Below are positions 20,450 to 30,404 of a DNA stretch of 64,000 nt, piece by piece (the stretch's first letter is position 1; each line of letters starts with the position of its first letter). Made by a program: the position numbers and the translations under genes. The stretch covers positions 8,990,001-9,054,000 of the forward strand of contig AP026548.1 in NCBI GenBank assembly GCA_026075535.2, in the 5' to 3' direction. This stretch comes from Tricholoma matsutake (Eukaryota > Basidiomycota > Agaricomycetes > Agaricales > Tricholomataceae). Under the pieces are notes generated by a model that saw nothing but the letters and a program-made list of their open reading frames with translations, was not told where the DNA came from and did not search any database.

Positions 20450-23101
20450 ATGACTGACTACAATGCCAACAACCTGATCCAGGGACTCTACCATATGTAG
20501 CGGGCTCCAGCGAAAAGCCCCAAAAGCTCCAGTGTCGACAAGTGGCACCCATAAATGTGCCACATCATCAGTGGATGACTCAGCTCAGCAGGCAAAGAAA
20601 GCCAAGACAGGGCCAGCTATGGAGAAAACAAAAACCAAGAAGCAGAGGTATGTATCGTATACCTTCGAGACTCATTTTTGCTAATCAACTCAGACTTCTA
20701 GGAAAACCTTGAGCACGTGAGCGCAGGAGGATGCTTCGGCATCCAAACCTGCAAACCTTACTAGGTATGCTTTCCCTTTTTTTTGTTCCTTCTGTCTTAT
20801 ATGCTGATACTATACTGTTTATATTCACAGATCTGAGAAAATTGTCAACAAAAGTGGCATCTCTGTTGCTCCCCCCAAGCACGTAAGATCTGCTACAGCA
20901 AGCTTCATACCTCTGCACCTACCTTGGCTTCTATCAGACGTCAACACCAGTCCAAGGTTCTCAACATGAAGGACCAATAGGGTGACAACAGCGACAGTGA
21001 AAGGGACAATGAGAACGGCAACAAAGATGAGGAAGGGGGGGGCTGAAGGTGACGATGGTGATGGCAAGCTAGGTAAAGGCGAGAAGAATGAAAAGGAAGA
21101 TGACAACGGTGATGGCAACAAACAGGAAGATGGTGACAAACAAGAAGATGGCAATGAACAAAAAGATGACAATGGCAAGAACAAGCTGTGGAATGGCGAG
21201 AACAATGAACAGGGATGTATCCAAGGGACCAAGGGAGACAAAGACCATGATGAACCAGGCTACAGGGAGGACTTCAATGAGGCAGAGAATGACAATGCAG
21301 GAACCAACAGGGGTGAGGAAGGGGACAAAACCAACAGCAGCGGCAAGGGAGTAGAGGCCAATGATGCCAGGGATGAAGCTAACAAAGCTGGCAAGGGAGG
21401 GGATGAGGATGAAACCAACCACGCTGTGGGAGGGGACAAAAACAAGAACAATGATGAAGCAGGGGAGACCGACAGTGAGGGTGGAGATGTAAATGACACC
21501 AACAATGGTGGCAATGCCAGCAACACTGGCGCTGCACCCACCACCAAGGGCAGCTACACGACTGCCAACAAAGCCAAGCAGGCTCCCGCTGCTGCCACCA
21601 ACAAAGCCACCCCCACTCTGGGATGCCCCAAATCCACTCCCACTGCCATCAAAACCACCCCCACTCCAACAACCATCAAAGCTGCCACCAATGCTAATGG
21701 CAAGGTCACCCCCCCCCCCCACCACTGCCAACAATGCCATGCCCACCCAACGAAACACCAAACCCACTACCAGTGGTAGTGCCTACCACTTCCATCAAAG
21801 TGACCCCCAGTGCTAAAGCCAAGGCAGCCCCCACCGTCAATGCCACTGATCTCCACAGATGTAAGAAAGCTGCTGGTGCTGCTGCTGACCAAGTTAGCCC
21901 CCCCCCACTTCCAATAAAGGTATTACAGGTGTGCAATTTTTTTTTTTTTTTCACTATTGTTTTAATGTATCGAGCAGATGTTCAGATGCATAGTCCCAGC
22001 TTGCATGACTTGCAATGGGCATGGGACAGCTTGTGGGCATGCTCATGGTAATGTCTTCAACTTTGCTGATGAGCCTGATGTATTTGGTTGGGAAGATAAT
22101 GCTGGGGTGAAAAAAGGAAAAGCTCTTCTGTATACTGAGATGGGTGATCCAGAGAAGATGAAGCTGATGATGTCCCTCAAACATCCTGTCATCCTGGGCA
22201 TTGGCCCCATTCTCATCAAACTGGCTAATCAGTATACCCGAATTGACAGTATGTTTTTTTTAGATTTTTTTTAAGTGTTGCTAAGTTATCTTAGAATTGA
22301 ACTCATGTGTTTGGGTTTATGAGGATGGTATGTGGGATCTTAAGGGTTTGTATGAGTGTGCAATAGAGGAAGTAGAATGACAGTTTAAAGGAGATACACA
22401 TGTCTTACCAATTCTTGTTGTACATTCAGACCTTCAAAACTGAGTTTTTTTTTGTATCTAATCACCTGATATTTTTTTAGAAAAATGAGAACAAAGAGAA
22501 TGAAGGTTTGCTTCCTGGTCCTCAACCGATGACATCCATCAGTTCTCTCTCCCCTCTCTACGCTGGCTCTCCTACACCTGCTGAGCATTTAACCCCTTTC
22601 AGAGAGCGGCTTATGACACTTTTGGGGATTCCAGCTCGCTTAACTGTTCGCAATGATCACAATATCCGCATCGCCTATAAAAAATACAAGGCATTTTTAC
22701 AGGCATCCCAGACACTCTCCAAGATGTTTTCAGAGGGTTCTTGGCCCAGAATAAAACCGAGCTCAACGGATCTCATTGAAGTTTTTGTTTCAAAGTCGAT
22801 GTCATTTTCTCATTACAAGCCTGCGTTTTCCAAGGTGGCTAATTTTCCTGAGATGGTGTTGTGGTTGGAGGATAGTGATGAGAAGGGGACAGATTTAGAT
22901 GTATGGGGGGCTGAGAAGGGGACTTATTCTTTGATCGACTTGCATAAATTTGTGGATAATGGGACACTGGTGGTAGTAGAGAAAAAAGGGAAGGGAAAGA
23001 AGAGGGAAGTTTCAGAGGAGGGTTCTGGTATGAAGCCCAAGAAAAAATTGATCAATAATGTTGGTCAGAGAAAGGGAGGCTTCAAACTGAAGCAGAAGTA
23101 A
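20450..23101 (+). pseudogene. KDZ3 accessory gene U (unknown function)
   Basis: Lies upstream of the T3 transposase on the same strand. Start not determined. Likely exons: up to 20647 (Lys-rich, KKAKTGPAMEKTKTKKQ), 20702-20764, 20831 to about 21900 (a long acidic Asp/Glu/Asn/Gly-rich then Thr/Pro-rich region), about 21978-22250, and 22481-23101. The last exon is the best conserved-looking part: PFRERLMTLLGIP, YKKYKAFLQASQTLSKMFSEG, FSKVANFPEMVLWLED and a basic C-terminus ending GGFKLKQK. TGA inside the second exon and a poly-G frameshift near 21035 inactivate it. I recall similar C-terminal segments next to CxC5-type KDZ transposases in other Agaricomycetes but cannot name a domain. Confidence 0.5.
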
Positions 23102-23439
23102 GCATGCAGACTTTTGTTTATCTTATTTGGATATGCATATGATAATATGATCTTTTAGTATATGGTTGCATTTTATTCTGACAATTGTGTTGCAGGCAGT
23201 GATGAGAATATTCTCCTGCCTTTCAAATTTGCCACATATCATCCAAGTTATGCTTCTTGTGGCCAATCTGCCTACTGTGGTGGCACTTCAAAATTCAAAC
23301 CCATTTCCTGACATCCTATTCAAGCCCTTCAGCAACTTTGTCAAAGCCACAGTTTGGAGTACAATCAGTCTCTCAATGGTGTTGCTGTTGATCTTTTCTG
23401 TTTTGGAAAACCCTGAGTTATTCAGTCTACATGCTTGGC

Positions 23440-24884
23440 TAGCATTTGAAGGTCCAGTTTGTCGAACCGGAAAAAAATCGGAACTGGACCGGACTGAACC
23501 GCGGTCCGGTTGCTTTTGCGGTTGCGGTTGCCTCAGATTTCTTAATAAACCGGTTGCGGTTGTCCAGATTAAACATGTATGAAAGACCGACTAAGGTCAG
23601 TTTGAACCAGTTTGGACTGGTATACATTGCATACTAATGTAGACATACTAATTACAAATAATAATAATAAAGTGGGGATGTGCCCAAGGGAAATGAAGCC
23701 AAAAGCGAGGGTTTATATACCTTGGGCTGCGCACGGACCATTTGGTCATGTTTGCACACCCAAACGAAAAAGTGGTGCCACTTGCAGACACCATTCCAAA
23801 CCACGACCAACAACAACATTAACAACAACAGCAACACCACCACGCCTGCGAGCCACTGCTCAAAGGGTGAGTTGGGGTTGCTGAGGACAATGACAACTCA
23901 AACAACTGAACATAAAGCGAGCCAAAACAATGAATAGTGTCATTTTGGCTCAGGTATGTTTTGTTTTACTATTTATTCAACTAACTTTTTCTTTTTCTTC
24001 TTTAAGGTTCTTTCTTTTCCTGATGACAATGTCTGGCTGCCGACCTCTACCCCAACACAGCACCACCACCCAGCCTGCAAGCCACTGCTTGCAGGGGGAG
24101 ATGGGGGTGCTGACAGGAGAATGATGACCAGAAGAACAACAATGGGACAACTCAGAAGCTGACGATGATAGGATGATGATGATGATGATAGGACAATGAG
24201 GACGATGCTAGGACGACAACGACAACGACAATAGGACAACAACAACAACAACAATAGGACAACAACAACAATGATGATAGGACAACAACAACAACAATAG
24301 GACAACAACAATGACGATCGGACAATGACAACGATGATAGGACAACGACAACGACAACAATAGGACAACGACAATGATGACGATAGATGATAGGACAACG
24401 ACAACAATGGGGAATGATGATAGGACAACGACAACAATGGGGAACAATGAAGGGACAATGACAACGGAGGGACAACACTGACAATGACGATAGGACAACA
24501 ACAACAGCGACAATGACGAATGACCCAGCAGCCTGCTCGCTGCTCACAGCCCCCTCCTTGCACATCCTGTGAGGTAGGGTGTATTTTTTATTTATTGTAC
24601 TACCTACATGCTTGCTCACAGGCCCCTGCCTGTGAGGGGCATTATCTTAGTTTTAGAATATATTATGTATATAATGTAGGTTTAGACTGACTCAAGTTGG
24701 TTGATGACCGGTTGTGGCCCAAACCAGCTGCAACCGGTTGTCAGACTGGATTGGACTGCAGAGAACCGGTTTCTTGCAGTCCAGTCCAGTTTTATTTAGT
24801 GTTTCAATCTGAATGAACCAGTTGCGGTCCCGGTTCACTCCAGAAATGGAAAAAAACTGGACTGAACCGGACCTTCAAATGCTA
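23440..24884. mobile_element. Non-autonomous hAT-like element B
   Basis: A 1,445-bp insertion in the coding sequence of T3. Perfect 8-bp duplication TGCTTGGC at 23432-23439 and 24885-24892. Termini TAGCATTTGAAGGTCC and the inverse GGACCTTCAAATGCTA. Subterminal ACCGGTTGCGG-type repeats face each other at both ends. No transposase. It contains GAGC..GCTC palindromes and a long GACAAC microsatellite. Confidence 0.9.
24165..24520. repeat. GACAAC/ATGATG microsatellite
   Basis: Trinucleotide-based tract (GAC, AAC, ATG, with recurring AGGACAAC units) inside hAT-like element B. It opens long frames on both strands encoding Ser/Leu/Val or Asn/Asp; these are not genes. Confidence 0.85.
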
Positions 24885-27224
24885 TGCTTGGCAACAATGC
24901 TCCATTTACAAGGGAGAAAATTGGCCAACATCTTCAGGTTGGGTGAGGCATTTGGCTCGTGCTTTGCAGGATCTATTGGGAGAGGATAGCCAACAGTTAC
25001 TCCAACAAAATGATGTGGGCACAGGATTCATCAGTGATCAAGTACTTCCAGTTATCAGCACCAAGCTTGTTGCCTTGGCACAAATTTTGCAGTGTTATCC
25101 ATTGGATGATTTCTTGGGAAAATTACCAACAGTTTCTCAAAAGTCCATCCAGCCTATTCTTATGATTTGCCCTGATGCAGCTGTTTGTGAGACTATGTCT
25201 TGCAACCCTTGGTCTCTGCTTCAAGCAACCAAAATACGAGATATTCCTAAGGTCACCCTGATCAAAAGTGGTATCATGCACAAAGATGTGTCTGTACTCA
25301 TTGGCAAATGTCCTGTTTGTCAGACCCTATATTATGCAGATCATGAACGGACACCAAATCCCACTGAACCAAACCAGTGGAACTGGGTTTATTTAAACTC
25401 TGCCAATTTTTTGAAAGTTGGACAATCACTTTGGGTTGATCGATTGTTTTCCCATGGAGTAATAAATGGAATGTATAGCTCCCATGCATCAGCAGCAGCT
25501 TATATGGAATTCTGGAACAATAGCTTTTGGAAGCCTCAAAACATCATGTGCCAAAAAATTAGCCATCACCAGGTCTGGCAGGCATTTGTTCAAGAATCAG
25601 TACGAGTGATAGCTGTATGATCAGACTTGAATTTGGAGCTTCGGGATGGACTTGCAATTGAGGAGGTAACAAAAGCAGCATTCGAGTTGTTGGGTGAAAA
25701 TGGCATTATCAGAGCAGCAGATAAGCATGCATGCTCTGGATGTACCCATGTCTACAAGAGGACACCTGATATTCTTACTGGAGATGACCCTGCTGCAGTG
25801 GCTGGAAATGATGAAAATGGAGTAGTGCTTCCATTAATTGGGGAGTATGCTGCATTGGCTGCTAATGATGCTGTACATGCAAGACAGAATGCTCAGAACC
25901 ACCAGGCAGCAACTGGTCAAAACAATGAAATGGAGGTTGATCATGCACCTGTGAAAATGGTGATTTTGGATGGCCTTGTAATTGGTCCTGTTGTATGTGA
26001 TCTATTTGTTTGGATTACAATTATTTCTCAGTCAGAATTCCTTAGCATTGTGCATTTGACAACTGTACCAATGATGTGGCCAATGCTCGTGGTGGAGTTT
26101 TCTGTGCATTTCATAATCATGAATATAGAGCAAAGTGCCATATTTGGAAATGTGACAATCAGAAAATTCAAGGGACTCAAGCTGGTGAGAGGCATCAGCA
26201 GCAGTGGACTCAGTATTCACCACAACATAGCCAACATACTCAGGCAGGTGTTCAAAGAATTTTGCAACATCCTGGTGAACTCATGCCATGGCAGTGAGCC
26301 CTTAACCAAAATCCTCAGCCACATGATGAAACTCCTGAAAATGAAGAGGACATACAAAGGACTCACTATTTTGCACCATCTTGGTTCTATTGTATTGAAA
26401 CAATCTGTGCACCATGTGGAGTGGTAATTGCATGGGCAAAATTTGCCAAATCTGAGTCACTGACCAATATACTACGCTTTTTGGAGTCAGTTTATCCAAC
26501 AGAGATATCCTGGCCAGACTATGTATGCATTGACAAGGGATGTGCAGTACTTTGCACAAGCATTTCCAATGGGAGCTGGAATAGCTGGAAAAATACCACA
26601 CAATTTATAGTGGACTTCTATCACTACATAAATCACTGCACTTCTGACTACATGTGCCAGAAATGGTGTAATCCAGCACCCTTAAATGGCTGTGCCACAA
26701 ATCTTGTAGTGGTTACACATGACAACCAGGATCACCCTTATCACAAATGTGCTTTCAACACACAAGCATGTGAACAACTGAATGCATGGATAGGTGGTTA
26801 TGAATCAATTCTTAAATGGATGACAGTTGGGAACTTCAACTGGTTTTTACATACCATGTTGTTTTGCCACACCACATTCGTGTTGCAAAGGCAGGCCAGA
26901 AATCAGAAAGGAAAGAACAGGGCTGATAGTGATGATGATAGTGAAAGTGATGAAGAGATTTGATACAATTTAGCTTTGTACTTTGGCTTTGTACTTATGT
27001 AATGCCAGCTTTATACACTTGCTCAAAAGACACAGGAAAGCAACAGCAACAGCAACAGCAACAGCCTATTCCTGTCATATTTCCTATTGGACTCCTGTGA
27101 TAAGCAAAGTCATTCATAAACACAGATAAATACTGGAATAAACTAGGAATAAACTAGGAATAATGTTGGAATTTTATTGGAATATAGTAGGAAGAAGACC
27201 ACAGGGCTATCAAGTCATATTCTG

Positions 27225-27250
27225 ATAGGAATATGGGGGGGAGTGTAAAG
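27225..27250 (-). repeat. KDZ3 right terminal inverted repeat
   Basis: Reverse complement of the 18012-18037 sequence; ends GGGGAGTGTAAAG. Confidence 0.85.
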
Positions 27251-27447
27251 TTTTGAGTCAACTGTCTCAGAACTTGCCCATTGTGTGTGGACACTGCACC
27301 TATATTTATGTTCGGCTCTTTTACAGTGGGGCCTGAAGCACCGGGCTGTGGATCTATGATAATAGGGTCGAGAGATTTCTCGGCCATTGTAGGTAAATTG
27401 GTTGCCATGAGAGTTCTAATCGTTACTGTGATTATGTGATGAAACAC
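27251..27447 (-). pseudogene. gag: LTR-retroelement gag start, truncated
   Basis: Open frame on the minus strand starting near 27447 (an alternative start is MATNLPTMAEK at about 27411). It follows a primer-binding site and LTR, as gag should. It is cut by the KDZ3 terminal repeat after about 65 codons. Family not determinable from this stretch; position and strand would suit the 5' half of the gypsy element whose 3' half lies at 15768-18011. Confidence 0.45.
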
Positions 27448-27459
27448 CTAATCTGGGCA

Positions 27460-27475
27460 ACCAGGGCCCATAACC
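27460..27475 (-). other. Primer-binding site, iMet half-tRNA type
   Basis: On the minus strand GGTTATGGGCCCTGG directly follows the LTR. It is complementary to the anticodon stem-loop of initiator tRNA-Met (GGGCCCATAACC), the half-molecule priming known for Drosophila copia and yeast Ty5. Confidence 0.65.
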
Positions 27476-27722
27476 TATTGGAGATGTGGTGGCTGTACAG
27501 AATATATGGGTGTGATATGCGCGACTGCAAATATGATGACTTAGAAGCTTAGCAACATGATTCACACAGTGGAGTGTGGGCACGGCAGGTGAAACATTAT
27601 ATTATATTGTGTCATTATACTATCAATGTATATATATTTTTCTACTTATGTTTCAGTCTGGTTGAATCCCAGACTCTCCACTTGCCGAGTACAGCACAGC
27701 TTAATCTTCAACACATCTCAAC
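27476..27722 (-). mobile_element. LTR, minus strand
   Basis: On the minus strand it starts TGTTGAGATGTG at 27722 and ends next to the primer-binding site at 27476 (CCAATA, expected CCAACA). About 247 bp. The KDZ2 left end lies only 13 bp beyond it. Confidence 0.6.
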
Positions 27723-27735
27723 AGTATCACAGCGC

Positions 27736-28520
27736 CACATAGGTAAGCTACATTGTATCGAATGATATGACCTATCGAATACATACATTGTGTCAAATGA
27801 TATGGGTTCAATGGACACTGTCAAACTCACTATATAAAGTCACTATACTATATTAACCAACAACTACATTGTACACTGATTATTATACCTTACAATAGAC
27901 ATGCATTAGGAATGTAATACAGACACTAGTAACATTTGAAATGCAATGGGCACAGATGCGGCCATGGACACGGGGATGGACACAGGGATGGCCACAGCAT
28001 CGCCATCGGGCATGGACACAATATTAACCTATGAATACTATTTACTGTACATTGTATTATCTGTTTCAATGGATGTCATCAAACTCACTACATACTCTAT
28101 TAATTAACCAATGACTACATTACTATTTTACTTGCTGTACTGTACAGATAGACATGCATTAAGAACATAGTACAGACATTAGTAATGTTTGAAATGCAAT
28201 TGCAGGGAAGCAGATGGGGATGGGGATGGGAGTGGGGACAGGAGTGGGGATGGGAGTGGGGACAGGAGTGGGGATGGGAGTGGGGACAGGAGTGGGGATG
28301 GGAGTGGGGACAGGAGTGGGGATGGGAGCAGGGATGGGGACTATTGACTGTACACATTGTATTATCTGTTTCAATGGACATCATCGAACTCACTATATAC
28401 TCTATTAATTAACCAATGACTTCATTACTACTTTACTTGCTGTACCATACAGATAGATGTGCATTAAGAACATAGTACAGACATTAGTAATGTTTGAAAT
28501 GCAATTGCAGGGAAGGGGAC
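27736..28520 (+). repeat. KDZ2 left terminal repeat with subterminal units
   Basis: The outer part matches the reverse complement of the right end almost base for base from ATAGGTAAGC through TTTGAAATGCAA. A unit containing ACATGCATTA, GTACAGACATTAGTAATG and TTTGAAATGCAATTGCAGGG occurs three times (about 27899, 28153 and 28456). The middle unit is followed by a hexamer tract at 28205-28345. Confidence 0.85.
28205..28345 (+). repeat. GGGATG/GGGAGTG/GGGACAGGAGTG tract
   Basis: About seven tandem copies of an 18-24 bp unit, GGGATGGGAGTGGGGACAGGA, inside the KDZ2 left terminal repeat. Shorter related tracts lie in the right repeat at 40260-40320 and 40660-40685. Confidence 0.85.
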
Positions 28521-28640
28521 ACAGGGATGGGGACAGGACCGGGAAGTGGCACTGACATCGGAGCTTGACAGGACCACAAAAACAATGACATTACTATGTA
28601 CAATGTACTACTACCCACAACACTATATATACATGATGCA

Positions 28641-30117
28641 TCATTCAATGTCAGTGTCCATCATCTCATCAGGGCTTGACAACCAAGTCTCATTGACATA
28701 ACTGAAGTCCGCAGGAGGGTAGGTCAGCAAAGTGATACAAGAAGGAGTGGGGTTCTCTATCTGTGATGTGGTAATGGAATCTTCAGAATTGGCCTTGGCA
28801 TCGGATTCACCAGTAGATCCAGTCTCTGAGGATGACAGAAAAGCATCTGCAGCATCAGATGCAGTGGGGAAAGCAGCCACATCTGTTGAAGTTGGATTGG
28901 TGGCTGGAGATGAGGAGGTAGAATCGGAAAGATAAAAGGGAGCAGCATCAAAGCCAGTCAGGGAACCTGTAGGGGAAGACGATGACTGATCATTGTTGCC
29001 CTGCCATGCCATGAGTGCCTGAAAGGCGGTGGCCTCATCAGCATCACTTGACACATCGTCTTCGCCTTGCCATGCCATGGCTGCCTGAAAGGCAGTGGGC
29101 TGATCTGCACTTGATGCATCATCTTGGCCTTGCCAAACCATGGCAGTGGGCTGGCCGGCATCTGCATTGGGCAAGGCATCAAGGACAGGAGTGGCATTGG
29201 GAATGGGAGCGGGAGAGGGAGTGGGAGAGGGAGTGGGAGAAGCAGCGGGGCCAGGAGCAGGGCCAGGAGGCAATGAATCGTTTGCTCCATTGCCTGATAC
29301 CGTGGGTGGTCGACCATAGGCATTGGATGCAACTGTTGAGACCATTGGTGTGCTTGACCACACCTTTCTTCCCTTTGCACCATCAGGCAGAGACAACCAA
29401 TACCTGGAATGCTGTTGTTTGCCCTTGCTCTTGGTCTTCTCATTAGCACCCAAAACATCACTTTCCGTGATGTCGACACCCCAGGTCCACTTGTAGGAGC
29501 TGGGGGGAAGGGACTTCAAGCGCTCAAGTTCCGCCTGTGCATTTGCTGCCACCAGTTCTGATTTTCTTCTTACCGCTGTTTGCCTTGAAGGTTGCCCAGC
29601 ATGTTGAAAGGGTTGCCAAAGCCTGTGGTTCACCCTGGAGCCCCTTCAGCAAGGCAAGCTCATGAACTCAGTGTAACACTGCTGCTTTCCTGCCATTGGT
29701 GTTCAACACAGCATCTGCTGATGATTCGCAGCATATCATTCAAGAGACCCTGGAGGTTGATGCAGGATTGGCAATTGGCAGCGGGAGTGGCAACAGCTTG
29801 GGAAGCGGGAGCAGGTGAGTCAGACTAAGTGAAGTAATGCTTATGGTGATCAAGGCACTGATCCAGGGTGTCAATGCCCACAATGCTGTCCACTGCCGGT
29901 TCACTATGATGTCTCCACCAATCCAAGCATATGAGGGCACTAGACTGCTTGTAAGTTCAGGGGCAACACCATCATCCAACATGGCCAAGAGGGAAGGATG
30001 GAATCCAAGTGGTAGGTGGTTGAAGTTAACCTCAGCAAGACTGTCAGCCAATGAACAAAGCAGGATTGGCACCTCGAACACCAGGCCAATTGATGTGGCG
30101 AAGCCAATTTGAGACAT
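28641..30117 (-). pseudogene. KDZ2 cargo gene D (unknown function)
   Basis: Counterpart of the gene at 4891-6430. It starts MSQIGFATS; LPLGFHPSLLAMLDDGVA and, after a frameshift, WWRHHSEPAVDS and CQSCINLQ match KDZ1. The C-terminal part (29633-28641) keeps QAELERLKSLPP and YKWTWGVDI, then an acidic Ser/Ala/Asp-rich tail containing an expanded Pro-Ser-Pro-Thr hexamer tract (29180-29260) and three WQGEDD-type repeats. Frameshifts around 29650-29900 break it. The conserved blocks lie at the ends and the repeats in between vary, as expected if only the blocks are under constraint. Confidence 0.6.
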
Positions 30118-30404
30118 GATGCACAGCTGCAATATTTTTGAGTGACAAATCTCTTACTTGATTCATAAAAGATCCTGCTTACAAGCTCACAATATAGAAC
30201 CTTTTGCATCCATTTTTCCTTTAAGACATTTGCCCCTTGCATGTGCAACAGGACTTGATGGAAACAGGACTCTGCATACCAAATGATCTGCTGTGTACAC
30301 ATTTGGAGCAGACCTTTCAGCCCTGATTGTAAAGAAAAAGGGTTGAAGACTGAGAGACATTTATTTGACATGTTGATCATGGTTAGAGATCAAGATAATT
30401 GAAT

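Larger units (their letters stand above)
23166..26963 (+). pseudogene. KDZ3 transposase with CxC5 and CxC6 clusters
   Basis: Transposase of the CxC5/CxC6 branch of KDZ elements. The N-terminal part at 23166-23440 is interrupted by a hAT-like element and resumes at 24893; joining across the 8-bp duplication keeps the frame (HAW then QQCSIYKGENW). The CxC5-like site is CPVCQTLYYADHER (about 25300-25340). The CxC6-like block has CSGC, then after a 53-nt intron (25993-26045) HCAFDNC, ARGGVFCAFH and C-x5-C. The transposase core has DYVCIDKGC, FIVDFYHYINH and FNTQACEQLNAW, where Asp, Asp and Glu are candidate catalytic residues. Acidic C-terminus ends DSESDEEI. TGA stops at 25618-25620 and 26295-26297 lie in an otherwise open frame. 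Confidence 0.85.
18012..27250 (+). mobile_element. KDZ3: KDZ element with CxC5/CxC6 transposase
   Basis: Defined by a 26-bp terminal inverted repeat: CTTTACACTCCCCCCC at 18012 and its reverse complement ending at 27250, extending inward through ATATTCCTAT. Inside are accessory gene U and transposase T3, both on the plus strand. The subterminal sequence has scattered ATAGGAAT repeats. Two hAT-like elements have inserted into it. No target duplication is visible: the left flank is gypsy RNase H and the right flank is an LTR-retroelement gag, consistent with insertion into, or deletion of, a retroelement. Its termini resemble those of the insertion at 36447-38310. Confidence 0.75.

Noticed and set aside
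21069..21767. 232-codon minus-strand open frame
   Set aside because: It is the complement of the acidic, repetitive part of gene U and encodes only a low-complexity Val/Ile/Gly-rich sequence.
24150..24620. Cys/Ser/Leu-rich minus-strand open frames resembling membrane or cysteine-rich proteins
   Set aside because: They are translations of the GACAAC microsatellite inside hAT-like element B.
18012..27250. CACTA (CMC) element, because the terminus contains CACTCC
   Set aside because: The internal transposase has CxC5/CxC6 clusters and the FNTQACEQLNAW motif of KDZ; the palindromic CTTTA/TAAAG at both ends is better taken as part of the repeat.
28115..28412. Pro/His/Ser and Gly/Trp repeat open frames in the KDZ2 terminal repeat
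   Set aside because: They are translations of the GGGATG/GGGACA tract and have no counterpart at the right end.
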